DNA of 64,000 bases from Rhytidiadelphus loreus (taxonomy: Eukaryota > Streptophyta > Bryopsida > Hypnales > Hylocomiaceae): the NCBI GenBank assembly GCA_947034895.1, contig OX344764.1, positions 19,158,001 through 19,222,000 on the forward strand, given 5' to 3'. Of the stretch, positions 13,799 through 27,151 are shown in pieces. Positions within the stretch are counted from its first letter, which is position 1; each line of letters opens with the position of its first letter. A model generated the notes under the pieces. That model ran no database searches, was not told where the DNA came from, and worked only from the letters and a program-made list of their open reading frames with translations. Both the position numbers and the translations under genes were made by a program.

Positions 13799-13802
13799 TT
13801 AA

Positions 13803-15600
13803 GTCAGAAAGTTGCACACAGGTTCTAATGGCATCAGTAAGTAATTCTTGTGGGTGAATTGTAAACTTAGTATTCTCTGTCCTTCCAATCAATGGACACT
13901 TTGTTTGTGATGATTATAATCTAATTCTAACTGCTTCCAATCAATCTAATCGTTAAAAGGTTCAAGACCTTGATGTATAAGTAAAATTTAATCTAATGTT
14001 TAAATCTATCTAAGCTAATTGGTAGAATGCACTTTGCCCTTCCCAAAATGGTAAAGCAAATTGAATTCTAATATTCCTACTAAAAGATATCTATGGATGA
14101 AATTAGTCCCTAATTCTATCCTAAAAACTTCATCCGTTCACTAAAAATAGCAATTTAATTCAAAATAAATCTAAATTTTAGGGTATAGTTGTTAATTAAA
14201 TTAACTAATGGATTTTTGAGAAAAAAAACTAATTTTGACCTATTTTAAGAATTTTCATCCAAAATTAAGCCAAACTTCATCCACACTTGACTCCTTTAAA
14301 ATTAAAGTAATTTTAAAGTAAAAGTTGATTTTGAAATCTTCAAAAGATTCTCTAAACAATTTTAGTCTCAAAAGATTCCTTAGTTATTTCTTAAAAATAT
14401 CCCTAATTGTTCTTTTATTAATCCTAATTCTAAGTTATGATTCTAAAATTAGTAGTTTTTCAGAATTTTATTGTTTTAGTGATGAAAGTGATAAATTAAC
14501 TTTTTATTGAGGTAAAAAGTAAGAATTTTGGACTTCTAGATAAAAACTTATGGATGGATGAAATTCCCCTTAGTTAGATGGAACTCATTCCTTCAATAAG
14601 TTTTATATAGAATAAAGAGATAAATTAGGTTTTAACTTTCTCTAAATATTCTAATATTTCCTAGATTCCTAAATAAAGTTAGATTCTTTTTTAGATTCTT
14701 TTGGATGAAATTAATATTTTTATTCCAAATTAATTCTAAATTTATTACTTCCGCAATTTAATTAAGTTTTATAAAGAATTTTAGCAATTTCTAAATTTTA
14801 ACTAGCAAATGATATTCTAACTATTAATTGTGATTTTTTTATGAAAAACAAATTTCAAAAGACAAAGTTAAACATTATACCTCAATATTGAAAACATCAA
14901 CAGATCCGTCGTCGCATTACACCATCATGATTGTCTCCCCGTGGTCCTCCATTGCCTTTCAAGAATTTCAAAATTTCAATAATCCTTCGTTCAATTTATC
15001 GATCTAAAACCTATCTAAATATTCAACTATGTTAGGGTTGGCAATAGAAAATAATAATTTTGTTTTAGGGATTTAACCTAAATTATTTAATTCATTTAAA
15101 TCCCTAATTTCCAATGAATAGTTAAATTATTCTTTCTTCAATTTCCAAAGATATTTAGTTGTCTTTTGTTTTTATTGTCTTGGCTTATTAGGCCTAATAA
15201 ACAAACTTCTAAACAACCTTTGTCCAACTAATGCAATCGAAAATCCTAATTAATGACAACAACCCAAACAATGAATAGTAAAAGAATAAAATCTAACAAA
15301 TGAAGCCAAAACAAATAGTAAAATTTCGTACCTTAATAGTTTTTTTAATCCTTTAAATCTTTCACGTGTTTAATTCTCTTCCTTCTTCTTCTTCTCCCTC
15401 CCCTTGTTTCATATGTTTGGATACTCTTGATGAGGACAATAGAGAAAATGTGGCAAGTATTTGGCAAGTTTGTTAGAAAATAAAGGGAAACTATGCAAGC
15501 GTGGCAATCAAACGCCTAAGCTTAGTGATGTTTGAATCATCAAGTTGGCTTGATTTCAACTTAATAAGATTTTGCATTTTGATACCTTCAATCAGTTTTG
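13803..15600. other. AT-rich DNA, no gene seen
   Basis: Strongly AT-rich with short chance ORFs only. I see no splice-compatible coding segment. Confidence 0.5.
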
Positions 15601-15609
15601 TTCTGTCGG

Positions 15610-15915
15610 TTGCCTTGTGGTTAGATCAACTTTTGGCTGGTCTGGTTTGATGCTCAACTAAACTGGTACGATGCTCCTTGAGACCTTCTGTTCACCTGAA
15701 GTTGGTCGCTCCTCCACGGTACTGGTCTGTTGCTCCTTGTGCTAGTCTGCCGCCCCCAATACCCGCCTGATACATGATTGCCCGCTTCTCGGTACTAGTC
15801 TATCACTCCTTGGTGCTGGTCTACAACCCAATACCCGCCTGATACCCGGTCTTCTGCTCCCCGATATTGGTTTGTCGCTCCTTGTGCTAGTCTGCTGCTC
15901 TTTGGTGCTTCTTGA
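15610..15915. repeat. degenerate C/T-rich tandem repeat
   Basis: Variants of CTAGTCTGCTGCTCCTTGGT and CAATACCCGCCTGATAC recur four to six times at irregular 30-60 bp spacing. A minus-strand ORF across it only reflects the repeat and is not called a gene. Confidence 0.4.
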
Positions 15916-16345
15916 CTGAAACTGAATTTTCTTTGAAAATTCACGTGATATCAAAATTTTGGCGATTCTGTAAAGATTGAATTTTTAATAAAAATTCAAT
16001 CACTTTTTAAAGGAGATAATCAAATCAAATGTAAAAGACTAAAGAAGAGTTAATTTTCATCAATATCAAGAAAAACATGGAAAAGACAAAGTTAAATGAA
16101 TTTTTATGAATTTTCAAGCTAAGGATGAAGTCTAACAACAAAACAACAATAGGCAAACTTGAAAGCAAAATACCTCCTCTGTGAGCATAAAGCACAAGTG
16201 AGAGGGAAATTAACGGATTTTAGCCTTAAATAAATCTCAAAGGAATATTATTCCGTTGATTCAAATTTAGTAAATTAGAGTTTCACCCTTTAAGGATACC
16301 CCAAAATTTAGTGGTTTCACAAAGGCAATTTTTAACTTTTGAAAA

Positions 16346-16545
16346 TCAAAGCTCCGCTGTGCGGGAGCAACCCCAGAAAAAAATCAAACAAATTAACATT
16401 TTCAAGTACCCGTTTTCAGGTGTCCAAAGTCAAAGCTCTGCCGTGTGAGAGCAATCCCAGGTGATAGCAAGAAATTTAAATTAAAAGTATTCGTTTTCAG
16501 GTTCCAAGGTCAAAGCTCTACCGTGTGGGAGTAACCCCATGAACA
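16346..16545. repeat. three-copy tandem repeat, about 80 bp period
   Basis: The phrase TCAAAGCTC(C/T)GC(T/C)GTG followed by GGGAG(C/T)AACCCCA-like sequence begins near 16346, 16430 and 16509. Each copy is followed by a CCCGTTTTCAGGT-like or ATTCGTTTTCAGGT-like spacer. No gene is associated. Confidence 0.5.
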
Positions 16546-19430
16546 AACGATATCCACGGACCCGAACTAGTATTTTGAAAGCTTAATTTTTAAAAGTGAT
16601 ACACATGACAATGTTTAACCGAACATTAACAATTATTCAAACCAAACACCCATTATACAACGAAACCAAATACACAAAACCTTTTAGCAAAGTCTAACCT
16701 TGCCGCTTTAAAGTTTTGAGATCACAAATTGTTATCAATTCGCACAAATCGTTGGTTAGTATTCAAAAGAACCAAAAAATCAATTAGAGCTTGGGGACTA
16801 ATCCTACAACATTCTTAACATCAAAGTTTTGGGGCTTGAAGCCTCCAAATTCAAGAAAGAAATTAAGTAACTCAAACAATAATAGAGTTAGGAGATTTCC
16901 TCCTCCTAAAGTCTTGAAAATCTAAGTTTTGGGGCTTGAAGCCTCCAAGTTCAAACAAGAAAAGAAAATAAATCTTTGAAGGGGCCCTCCAGACTTTCAA
17001 AGTGCAAGAAAATAGAAAGAAATAGCCAAATTTTGGCTTAAAAGTGCTCCGACAAAGTGCTGTTAGCACGACAAGAACCACAACAAAAATGAAATAAGAG
17101 AATGAGGGCCACAAACAATCTTGAGGAAGGGCCTCATATACATGCTCCCAAACCCCCCGGTAAGTTGTTGGTAAATATTTTCTTACTTTCAATCTAGATA
17201 TTTTGCTAAACTAACTTAAAATATTTTCTAAATAATCTTTGTTTAATGGGAAGGAAGGTCCTCAAGCAAGTTCTTTTTAGGCCCTAAATGGCCTTGGAAT
17301 CTTCCCTAAATCAAATATTAGATTTTTTCCAAAGATATTTTGAAAATCAACCTAATTAACCGAGATATTTTGCAAATTAATTTAAGGTTAGTTACTAATT
17401 GTCTTTTTTTAGTTTAAAAGATGGCTTGTTACACAAGAATAGTATCTTGAGCAAATCCAATCTTTGATTTTCCAAAAGATATTTGTAAAATCACCCTAGA
17501 TTAATCACAAATTACTATAAAAAAGTCAAACTAAAAACTGACCCTCTCTATCTTTTGAGGAACAACTCAAAACTGAAAACAAATTGCGCCATCGTATTCA
17601 AAAGACCCCAATTATCTTGATAGACCCCTAACTCGTGCCTCCTCAGTCGTTTTTAAGCGCAAATTTGAGTCACGGTAACTCTGAACAAAAGTCAAAACTC
17701 TAACTTTTGGAGTTTGTGCTTTTTGATGAAACTGTCTACCTAGGGTGGTTTCAAATATTCCTAGGAGTAAGAATCAACCCTTATTTTGCTCCATTTGGAC
17801 ACTGTTAGCTCCTGGTACGCCGGTCAACCCGCCGCCAAGTTGTAAATTCTCGTGAAATTCGATGTTGATCTTAATTCTGGTACTTGGGAACGTCAAAATG
17901 TCTTCAAACTTAACAAGGCTTTTTATTGGCACACAAAACACTATCCTAATTTTTAGTGAGATTTTATCGCAACATTTGTAATTTCTAAAAATTTACGAAT
18001 GCATTTTTAAGCGGTTGACTTCCCATGGAGTCATTGTGGAGTTTTGTAAAATCCCGAAACTTTTGGGCATTCTTCTACAAGGTGTCCATCAACTAAGGGC
18101 AAAATCAAATCTAGAATAAGGATGCTATTTTTAGCAATACCTTAATAATTTCCACTCGGAGGAAAAATTATTTTTGATATTGGGGGAATCATGGATGATC
18201 GGATCTCAATTTGACCTCCTCGCATGCTTTGACCTAAAAAAGTACCTCTCAGTATGTTCCAATCATCATTTCCTCCATCTTGATTTGTAAATGATTTGTA
18301 TTCTCAAAATTACCTGCAAACAACAAATCCAATTCTTTCGAATTGGATTTTGACTGACTATGACTAGACTTTATTATTTAGCCAGTTTGTTACATGCATA
18401 CTTATAAATGCTGTACCACATGAACAAGACACTAGGACTAGCTAACTCTCATATCTTTTCTTCTCTCAGAAATTACTAACTGACCATCTAAATTGACTAA
18501 TAAGACCTAGAATTAGTGAAAACAAAAAGTTTTATGTGTTTCACGCATCTAAGGCCAGTCCTCACTATTTTTTCATAAACTAACCTAAAAACTAACTAAA
18601 AATCGCAAAAAATAAGTTCAGAGTTCCAAGTGCTAACTTGAGAGTTTACACGGCCCTTTTGAGAACCCCTCGCCCTTTGCTTTGTGTATACTGGCCCTCC
18701 CGTTATGTAGGAACCACTTCAGCGATTGGCCGCCTATGCTTGTGATACTCATCTTCCAAAAGAGTGAATTCAGAATCTACTTCATCAGATGTGCACTGCG
18801 CGCAAAGAGAGTGAAGGCTTCGCATGCCTTGTCTGAACTCAGCATTGGTATCGTCGGAGCTGAACGAAGTACAATGTGAGTGATTGCTTTCACTACTGCT
18901 AAAAAAGTCCTCTACTAACGATGGATGCCTGTCATGTGGGACCTCACGATGCTTGTTCTGTGTCACGGATTATAATATTGTTCTTTCTTTGGTTGTCTGT
19001 AATGTACTTACTTTCATGTTTATAGGTCAATGACGGTGGGAATGCTAAACGTTGGATGTAAGCACTGCCCAAACACAAACTTTCTCCATGTCCTCGTTGG
19101 TAAATCATAATTCTAAAAATTTCACATGAGTTCTAGGGTCCACACTCATTTTCACTATATGTGCTTCACTCCATTCTTCTAAGCCTTCTAATGTGTTTCC
19201 AATGTCATCATGCAGTAGTTTCTTTTGCACTGTGACAACATCTCCATTGACAGGCATGACCTCTGAACTACTGGGGACATTGACGGAGACAAAGTTGGTA
19301 GCACATCTCACCTCAGCGTGATGTTGGCTTGCCGCTAGATCTTCTTGCACTCTATCGACAAAGGAGGACGAGTAAACATGCAACGATGTCAGATGCAATA
19401 GGGTCTTCTCCAGCGCTTGTCCTAGCAATG
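16546..19430. other. AT-rich DNA with unrecognised minus-strand ORFs near its right end
   Basis: Mostly featureless. Near 18703-18966 and 19105-19461 two minus-strand ORFs are less AT-rich and could be fragments of an old coding sequence, but I recognise no domain and see no shared splice structure. I do not call them genes. Confidence 0.3.
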
Positions 19431-19434
19431 CTTG

Positions 19435-19640
19435 TGGCAATAGTCGGAGCTCTTCTTCCACAAGCTACTGGAGCTCTTCCACCGGTTGCCGGTCTTCTTC
19501 CGCATGCTGCCAGAGATTCTCCACCAATTGGTACTTTTGTTGTGCAGGCTGCTGGAAGTCTTCCACTAGTCGGCATCCTCTCTTGCAAGCTCCCGGAGAT
19601 CGTGCAACATCCACTAGTCCGCAGCAAGTTGCATTGACAA
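19435..19640. repeat. coding-like tandem repeat, roughly 40 bp period
   Basis: Segments resembling GGAGCTCTTCCACCGGTTGC, CGGTCTTCTTCCGCATGCTG and GGAAGTCTTCCACTAGTCGG recur four to five times. Translated on the minus strand they give a repeating Gly-Gly-Arg-x-Pro-x-Ala-Cys-Gly-like peptide. This may be a decayed repeat protein; function unknown. Confidence 0.35.
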
Positions 19641-19811
19641 TGGCTGCCCGTCGTTGCTAGCCCCAATCGGCACTCCCTATGCTTCTAGCTGGACTGGATG
19701 TGCACCTACTCTATGCTTATTGCCCACCAGCGCACCCAAGCACGCTTGCATTTTCATCTACAACATGGACGTCATGCTCTACTTTCGGAAAAGGAAAAAT
19801 TCGGTCTTTTA

Positions 19812-20651
19812 GGGTGTAAGTACGCTACACCTAAGCAGTTTTGGCAAAACTGAATTGTACTTTTCTGTACTTAAAATACAAAATTGTACTTTTTGCACTT
19901 GGATTTAGGGTTGATGTTTGTGACTTCTAAGTGATTATGAGGGAGGAATTAAGTGTTGGAGATCAACCAATAAGTATATTAGAGGCTAACAAAAAGTGCT
20001 AGTGAGATCCAAAGTTGGGCATTTATGAAATATTCGTACTTAAAAATTAAAAATTGTACTAAAACTACTTTTTGTACCCAAAAGCGCTACAAAGTAGTTG
20101 ACAAAAAATTAATTTTTTTCTTAATTCAACTCTAGAGACCACGGGATCTTCTGATGTGCTCAGGAAGCCAATCTAAAACTAGCTACTGCCATTATGAATT
20201 TTGGATCCGATTTCAAAAACCTAGATTTTTTAATTTTCTACTAGATATCCACTACAAAAGATAACTCATTGATTTCTAAGATTTTTGCCAGATATGAGCT
20301 GTTAACATTAAATTGAGAGCAGATTCCAAGACATTGCTCTTCTTTATCTTCTTTGCCAAAAAAATTCAGTACTTTTCACTTTATATGACCAAGATATTTG
20401 TACTTTTATGGGAATTTGTGCCCTGTGACATAAAGTGATGGTTCAAAAAGTACAAATTTCTCACTTTCAACTTAGTTATTTCAAGAAACCAATGATGCCC
20501 ACCGATTTTTCACTTGTATATTGTTTAGAAAACCAAAAAAATATGGAGAAAAAAGCTTTTAAGTTCAAGCAATAACAAGTTCAAAATCATTATGTCCTGA
20601 AAAACTGCTTTGTGACTCAAAAAAGTACAGGGTCTAGCATACTTATACCCC
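19812..20651. mobile_element. Tourist-like (PIF/Harbinger) MITE, 840 bp
   Basis: TTA at 19809-19811 precedes GGGTGTAAGTACGCTACACC. The other end is the near reverse complement (GGTCTAGCATACTTATACCCC) followed by TTA at 20652-20654. GGG-starting inverted ends of about 20 bp with a 3-bp TTA duplication are the standard Tourist signature. The interior is AT-rich with repeated GTACTTTT-type motifs and has no coding capacity. The ends differ from those of the autonomous element at 25110-29409, so it belongs to another family. Confidence 0.65.
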
Positions 20652-20654
20652 TTA

Positions 20655-23150
20655 GAGCTTGATAAATTTCTTGGGAAAAACCTTGCTCATGACCCTTTGG
20701 CTTGTCTGTTGCCCAGCCTAGCAATTTTGATTTCCACAAACACCAAAGCCATCGCTAGTTCTGTGGCGATCTGTCAAAGTGAAACGCTCCATTCTTGTCT
20801 TTCTATCATTAGAGGAAAATTTGGGTCCAAAGATGCCTAAATTCGAAATTAGCTAATATCTAGAAAGGTACAACAAGAAATGGGAGAAAATTCCAACATG
20901 GCACGGAACAGCGTGGAACCTTGGGCGGTGACATCAGATTTAGGAGGCATTGGGACCACTAGCAGTAAGTGAGTGGTTTACATTAAAGAATAGTGGCATT
21001 ATGAAAACGCCATCCCCAATTGGAATAAAAAATGGGGTGTTGGCAACATCTGTATCGCTTTCAGGACCGTCGTCCCGCATCCGGACAGGTAGTGGAGCCA
21101 GAAAGGGATCACCATGAAGGTGATGGATGGCAGTACCTCTGGTAGGAAGTCAACTATACTCCAAATTAGCGGTGTTTAGGGGTATGCTTCCATTGGCAAA
21201 GAAGTCGGAATTAGCAGCTGAGCTGAAGCACATTGTAGAGCTTAGTTGAGAGCACTCAGCGATGGAAAACCGTCAACCTCGTTTCCAGGTGACTACAATC
21301 ACTATGCACACAACACACAATGAGGATGGGGAGTGGATTCCTACTCGGTATGAAGAACAACAGATGTCGTATAAGAACTACTCTTTTCTTTGTTTGTAAC
21401 ATCATGAAGTGCCATCTCTACGACAAGAATTGTATTCCAGCTTTGACCGTGGCAACACCTTGTTTCCAATTTCCTGCACTAACGGTGGCAACACGAATGA
21501 GTCCAAATTCCCACATTAATGGTGGAAATGTGAAATAGCCAACTCAGTTGGCGCCTTGGCGGGAGATGGCGGCAGACAATTGTAGTGGCTTGTACTATGG
21601 TATCTTTGCAAGCATGTGCACGTTGACTTTTACACACCCTTTACATTCCTCATTCTAAAATAGAATTGCAACTGCATTGTACAATAAGAGTACAATTATG
21701 AGGATTACTGAGTTCAGAACCGTTTGCCCCTAAACCTTGTCTATACATGCGCACCTCCTTGAACCATTGTATTAAAATACTACCATGAATATATTAAATA
21801 AATCGCCCACCTTCATTGCCTGTAGTGGCAACATGCCAACACATACCATGGCAGGACTTGAAAGGGACAAGCAAGCGTTGCCACCTAGGTCGGGCACGGG
21901 ACTGGGGAGGCCAACTTGGCCAGTACCAACAGCATGTGATTGGGCCCTGAATTTGATAGAAACATGTAGCAAGGACAGTGCTCATGAAATTTCTCCATTT
22001 ATGGAAAACAAACAATTAATTTTCAAGCCAAAAGTACTAGGCATGTTGAGACCCCAATTTTTCTCTAATGAGTTCAGGGAGGTTCATCAAATAATCTTCA
22101 TCCAACATTGATAGCATGTACTGAACTTGCTAGTTCTTCACTCTCTGATGTGTAAGTAAATGCGTTGCAATGAGTCATGCCTCCTTGGCACACCATGCTG
22201 GATATGGACGAGGATGCGGAAGGTGATTGAATTGTTTCTTTGTGCTACGTCTAGACATTGTTGCTTCTAGTAGTCTGAAATTCAAATGCAAAGTTTGTAA
22301 GTCACAAGAAATAGATTCCTATGTGTGCTGGCTCAATGCAGTGCATAATTTCCAGTAGGCTGTGAACTTGTTTCCGCCACCGCCATTTGCCTCTTTCAAA
22401 AAACCAATTGCAGTTGCGTGATTTTGAAACTACAAAAAAACGACAGTTGTTGTAATTATAGTCTTGTTTTTTTGGGCCTTGCAGCCGTAGTTTTTCGATG
22501 ACCTCAGTGCAACCGCCAACTCTCTAGTCCAACCCCTGTGAATAGCCCGGACGATGACTTGACGGCATGCCCACACAAACTTTTGGATTTTTCTATAAAA
22601 AAATTCTTACACGGGTTGCCTGTGTTGTTTTACCAAAAAAATTCCAAGCAAACACAATAGTGTATCCAGTCATGTAGCCTATCCTTGAAGTATAACCACA
22701 CCCATACCGGTTTTTTTACTCTCATCAATTTCATTTCAACTAAAATAGCTGCATGACTGCGCTGACAAGATGTACAACTTCAGAACCTGGCCTACCACAG
22801 GATTATACAAGAAACAAATGAAAAATGCAGAGTACTTGTTGTCCACATCTAAGATTTGTCATCCAAACGCTACAAAATGGCGACATTAAGGGGTTAAATC
22901 TATACATGTCCTTCTCATTGTTGATGAATGTTGTGTCGGCTCTGAGCTGGTTTCATAGTATACCATGTAACTTATTTTATAATAGTGTGTCTAGGCCTGT
23001 GTTTTCAAATAGAATATGTTTACTAATTAAGTTATGCTCAATATATATCTCACACGCATGTTCAAATTTGAGATTACAATATGTTTAACAAGGATGTATG
23101 GTATAATGACAACTGAAAAAGTTCTTTATAAGTAACTACTCATGAAAATT
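20655..23150. other. intergenic DNA, nothing recognised
   Basis: No ORF with motifs, no clear repeat borders and no RNA gene. ORFs near 21.3 and 21.8 kb are short and lack features. Confidence 0.45.
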
Positions 23151-23152
23151 TA

Positions 23153-24941
23153 AATAAGTTATAAGGTAAATTAGCTCATTACTGTTAGTTTTCCAATTCA
23201 GGTAGTAGACTAGCCCTATTCCGTCACATAAATTTGTCTAAAAAACATCCAAATCTGTCCAGAAAAAATTCAAATTCATTCTTCTTATGCTAGAAATTAA
23301 AGCATTCTATGATAAAATCTGATTTTTTATGACAATGAGGGATAATATATCACTCCATTAATAGTGAATATTTTGTACTTGACTTGGGTGGTTATGGGTT
23401 CATTAGGGAACGTTTATTGTTGTAATCTACTGGCAATTTTGTAATTTCAGACTAATTACTTCAAAAATTCACAAAAATTACAGTTTTAATCGGAAAATTA
23501 TAATTCCACTTGGGTTTGATTTGCAAAAGAAGTGCACACCTCTGAAAAATATGTGCCCCTATTGGGATTGGCCCCAAGATATTCGGATTGCAAATTAGGG
23601 GGGTGATGGGTAGTTCTACTTTGAGTGCAAAATGTCAAACAAGTAAATTATAAGATGTCAGTTAACTTAAGGTTTCTCATTTCTTTGTAGAAAGAAGAAT
23701 GGATGTGGAACCTAACACAAGTGGTTTTGTATTTTTCCAAACATTTTTTAATTATTTGTAAATTTTCAAAGATTTAGGGCATAGACACCTATTTGTGACC
23801 ATAGGTCTCTTCAAATATGTCCACTTGCAACTTGTAAAGAGATGTGAGGAAATCAAAGGCAATGATTGGCTCTTGCAATAGAAAAATAAACTTTTCTCAA
23901 TGCATTCAATTGCTACAATGGTTCATTGAAGGATCACCCCATCTCCATCTTCCATCCCAAAATAGGGGCGGTTTGAAGAAGATGGGCACTTTTAGAGCAT
24001 ACTACCTTATTCACAATGATCTTGAAGTCAACATGTTCAGTCACTTTCTCTGGCAAGAGGACATTGCTAAGAATTCACATTGAATAAGATGCTTAGAGCA
24101 TGCCCACCCCCACTCACCACACCTAACCAAGGTAGGTTTGGTAGGGGTCGGGAGCCAAGGCATCTCCTACTTCCACTCACTAGGCTACTTCTGTGCTTCC
24201 AGGTTTTCTACATTTGTCCATTTCTCCTTCAACATCCAATGGACGGGGAAAAATTTTAAAGTCCAAAGTTCACCATGGTGATGCTACTTGGAGTCTTGAG
24301 CGAATAAGATTGACAGATGTAGGCTTATTTGGATTTTTTTTTTTAAAGTTAAGGCTCCTTTAATGCACTTGCAAGTTAATTAATGAGGTAGAAGTTCATT
24401 GCCCAGCATAGTGGGGAATGCCAAAATCACAATGCATGTGATGTATTCAAAGCTCGCCAACTCCTTTCCCCCGTAAATATTTCCTCGTGCAACGGTGGCC
24501 ATGTTCTTAGTCTAGAACAAAGTTAACATAAATCAACCCATTATTGTTTGTTTCTCAATTTCGTTAGTAGACTAGCCCAATCACCTAACTTTGGGTCCAA
24601 TTTAGTCTAAAAATTAAAGTGTTCTATAATAAAATCTAAATTTGATTTCTTATGACAACAAGGGATAATGTGTCACTCCATTATTGGTGTATATTTTGTA
24701 CTTGACTTGGGTTAGTTATGGGTTCATTAGGGAATGTTTATGACTGTAGTCTATGGGCGTTAGTCTATGGGCGGTTCTGTAATTTCAGGGCATATCATTT
24801 CAAAAATTCATAAAAATTATAGTTTTAATTAGAAAATTATAATTCTACTTGGGTTTGATTCTTGAAACAAGCACACACTTCTTGGAATTGGCCCTGAGAT
24901 ACTCAGATTGAAAATTAGGGTGGTGATAGGCAGTTCTACGT
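23153..24941. repeat. pair of roughly 0.42-0.47 kb direct repeats flanking 0.9 kb
   Basis: Copy A is about 23153-23621 and copy B about 24521-24941. They share TAGTAGACTAGCCC, GTACTTGACTTGGGT, TATGGGTTCATTAGGGAA and AATTATAATTC(C/T)ACTTGGG in the same order and orientation. The interval between them includes the dispersed repeat at 23695-24007. Two direct repeats around a short non-coding core could be LTRs of a TRIM-like element or a simple duplication. I could not find TG...CA borders or a primer-binding site, so the class is open. Confidence 0.45.
23695..24007 (+). repeat. dispersed repeat copy 2
   Basis: Forward-oriented relative of 7478-7795 (which is inverted) and of 50105-50420. It ends with CTTTTAGAGCATACTACC at about 23989-24006, the same terminal motif as the P450-intron copy. 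Confidence 0.5.
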
Positions 24942-26130
24942 TACTGGAGAATGATGCAATGATGCATGCTATCAATAATACCTCTGAAGAAGGAAACATT
25001 ATTATAGCACGTTTCAAGAATATTACGGAACGATACAATAGAGTCAGGTCTTTCTTGAGTCCAAAGCCAAAACTTCCAGAGTCAAACTGAAACAGCCGTT
25101 ACTAACTTAGAGCATCCCCATGGCGGGGCGCCAAGGGGAGCCAAGCCGGGGAGTGGGATGGCCCGGCCTTGGAAACTTGCCCCACGGCAGCCCTGTTGAC
25201 CCGGGGAAGCTGCCCGGTCACGCTGAAATTTGGGGAGGGCCCTGGAAAATGGAGTGTCGTTGTCATGGCTCGCCAAAGCCAAAACGTACGTGTTTTGACC
25301 CAGCTTTCAAGGGTACAGTACAACGTGCAACGACAGTGTGTCAGCGTTGGCGTGACATGGCTGGAAGGAGAGGAGCTTCGTGTGGAGGGAGAGTGGTCCA
25401 CCACGGCGGTGATTTCAGTGTGCTTGGGCGAGATTATGGAGATGGAGCTCAAGTGTGGGGGAGCAATGCAATTGCACATCGTTTTGAAGCCAAGTTGGGG
25501 TTAGAGTTTGCTGGTGTATTTGAAAAGAGCAGGGATTTTTTGTAGGACGAGGAGAAGTAGTGAGTATCGGAAGGAGAAGCGGTCGTTGGGCTGGTGTTCG
25601 TGGCGTTGCAGTTGAAGGGCGTCGCGGAGTTGCAAGAGGGTCAATCGGAAGGGCAGTGACATCTAGTCACATCTCGACTTCATTGTCGCAAGGCAGGTCT
25701 GGTGGTGTGGTTGCGACTTCAGCTAGACGCGGGCGAGCAGGTTGACCATCGCTGAAGGCATCGGATTTGGTAAGCTCTAGCCCGAAATCCATTTTTTAGG
25801 ATTAGGGTTCTTCTTTTTCCCTCGATTGTCATTGCAATTGGTCCATTCGCATTGAATTGCAATGGCAGCAACAGCTTCTCCAGCAATTGATATTGCACAG
25901 GATCCATTCGCATTCATCTCCAATTGCGATTGCTATAGATTAATTCCAGCACCTTTTCCAGCGATTGTTGTTGCATTGCATCATCTGCCTTCAAGTCGAT
26001 CCTTTCCCATTTTCAGTCTCATCCGATTGAACCATTTCACTTCATACGGAATTTTGCATTTGTTCAGTACTCCTTTTTTTTCCCGCTTGCTTCGCCTTGT
26101 CTAGGCCATTGCGATTTTTGGCCCTCCGCT

Positions 26131-26215
26131 GTCTGGTTCATTTTCGCCTGCGAGGCTTGACTCCTCTGTCTGGCTCATTTTCGCCTGAAGGGCTTGACTC
26201 CACAGTCTGGCTCTT
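26131..26215 (+). repeat. 37-bp tandem duplication inside the Harbinger element
   Basis: GTCTGG(T/C)TCATTTTCGCCTG followed by a GGCTTGACTCC segment occurs twice in a row and starts a third time. It lies upstream of the accessory gene. Confidence 0.5.
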
Positions 26216-26299
26216 CCGGTGCTCCCGGCTCTCCCGGCTCTTCCAATCTGGCGGATTGGGCATCCCTGCAAACTGCGATTTTGTAGGCCATTACAGATT

Positions 26300-26892
26300 C
26301 GACCTGCCAGATTGTTGGAATCCAAGTGGGGAAGCATCAAACACGATGTCGCTAAGTTTATTGGCGTTCTCCAACAGTGTGCAAACTTGAACGAAAGCGG
26401 AGTGAATGCGTCTAATTTGTTCAAGAGAATCCTAGACTTGTACAAGCTGAAGACCCCAAAGCTGAAGAACAATGTAGATATGCTGAACTTGCATATCCAC
26501 ATGTTTGGGAAATGGTGAAGGACGTGCCTTGTTGGAGCTTGGGCTGGACACATGAGCGGACAAACGCAATCGGCAGTAAACGCAAAGAAATTTCAATCCC
26601 AAGTAGTTCCGACTCGACTTTCAGACAACCGTCTAGTGGCACTGACGATGCAGTGGTGGAAACTTCCAATTTCAAAAGAATGCGGCCTCAAGGGGCGAAG
26701 CATGCAAAGGAGGAGCGTCGTGTCGCAGCCATGCGAGAATCCGCTGCATTAGCACAAGCTACAGCAACAAAAGCGATGGCTGAAGCCACGCTGAAGAAAA
26801 CTCAAATAATGGCAGATGCCAACATGTTGATGTTGATGACCCATTCAACTAATGGTGTTCTATCAGTACCATCACAACTTCAAATCTCATAG
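26300..26892 (+). pseudogene. Harbinger accessory (SANT/Myb-like) gene, frameshifted
   Basis: One frame reads KWGSIKHDVAKFIGVLQQC then ANLNESGVNASNLFKR up to about 26440. From there the protein continues in another frame as AEDPKAEEQCRYAELAY, then HVWEMVKDVPCW, and later RPQGAKHAKEERR before a coiled-coil-like tail ending at 26892. This order (HDVAKFIG, LNESG, W..LKDVPKW, RP.G.K.AK) is typical of the ORF1 partner of plant PIF/Harbinger transposases and of related NAM-associated C-terminal-domain proteins. In the family this protein binds DNA and helps the nuclease. A single-base indel near 26440-26450 explains the frame change. The usual N-terminal trihelix/Myb part is not visible upstream, so an exon may be missing or decayed. 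Confidence 0.65.
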
Positions 26893-27151
26893 AACTTCAT
26901 TGGAGAGTGCTAGTAATAGACAATTTCAGTGGTCTCAATGTGCAGCACAGAATGATACAGTAGACCTTGAGAACTATGAGCCTTCACAAGAAGGTACTGA
27001 CATTGACAATGCATGTTTGGATTTAAATGTATAAATACATGTACATGTTTTTGGTAATACATATTTAGTTCTGAGCTCTAGCTCCTTTCAGAAACCACAA
27101 ATGTTCAACAAGATCTCCTCTAAGGCTATAATGCGTGTCTTCATTTTCGAT

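Noticed and set aside
18703..19461. Retrotransposon gag-like gene
   Set aside because: Suggested by composition only; no zinc knuckle, protease or reverse transcriptase motif is nearby.
23153..24941. Complete LTR retrotransposon
   Set aside because: Direct repeats exist, but no TG...CA ends, primer-binding site, gag or pol was found; only a repeat pair is reported.
24908..25090. 60-residue plus-strand ORF before the Harbinger element
   Set aside because: The composition looks protein-like, but there is no recognised family and no convincing splice partner; its 5' part lies in the direct repeat.
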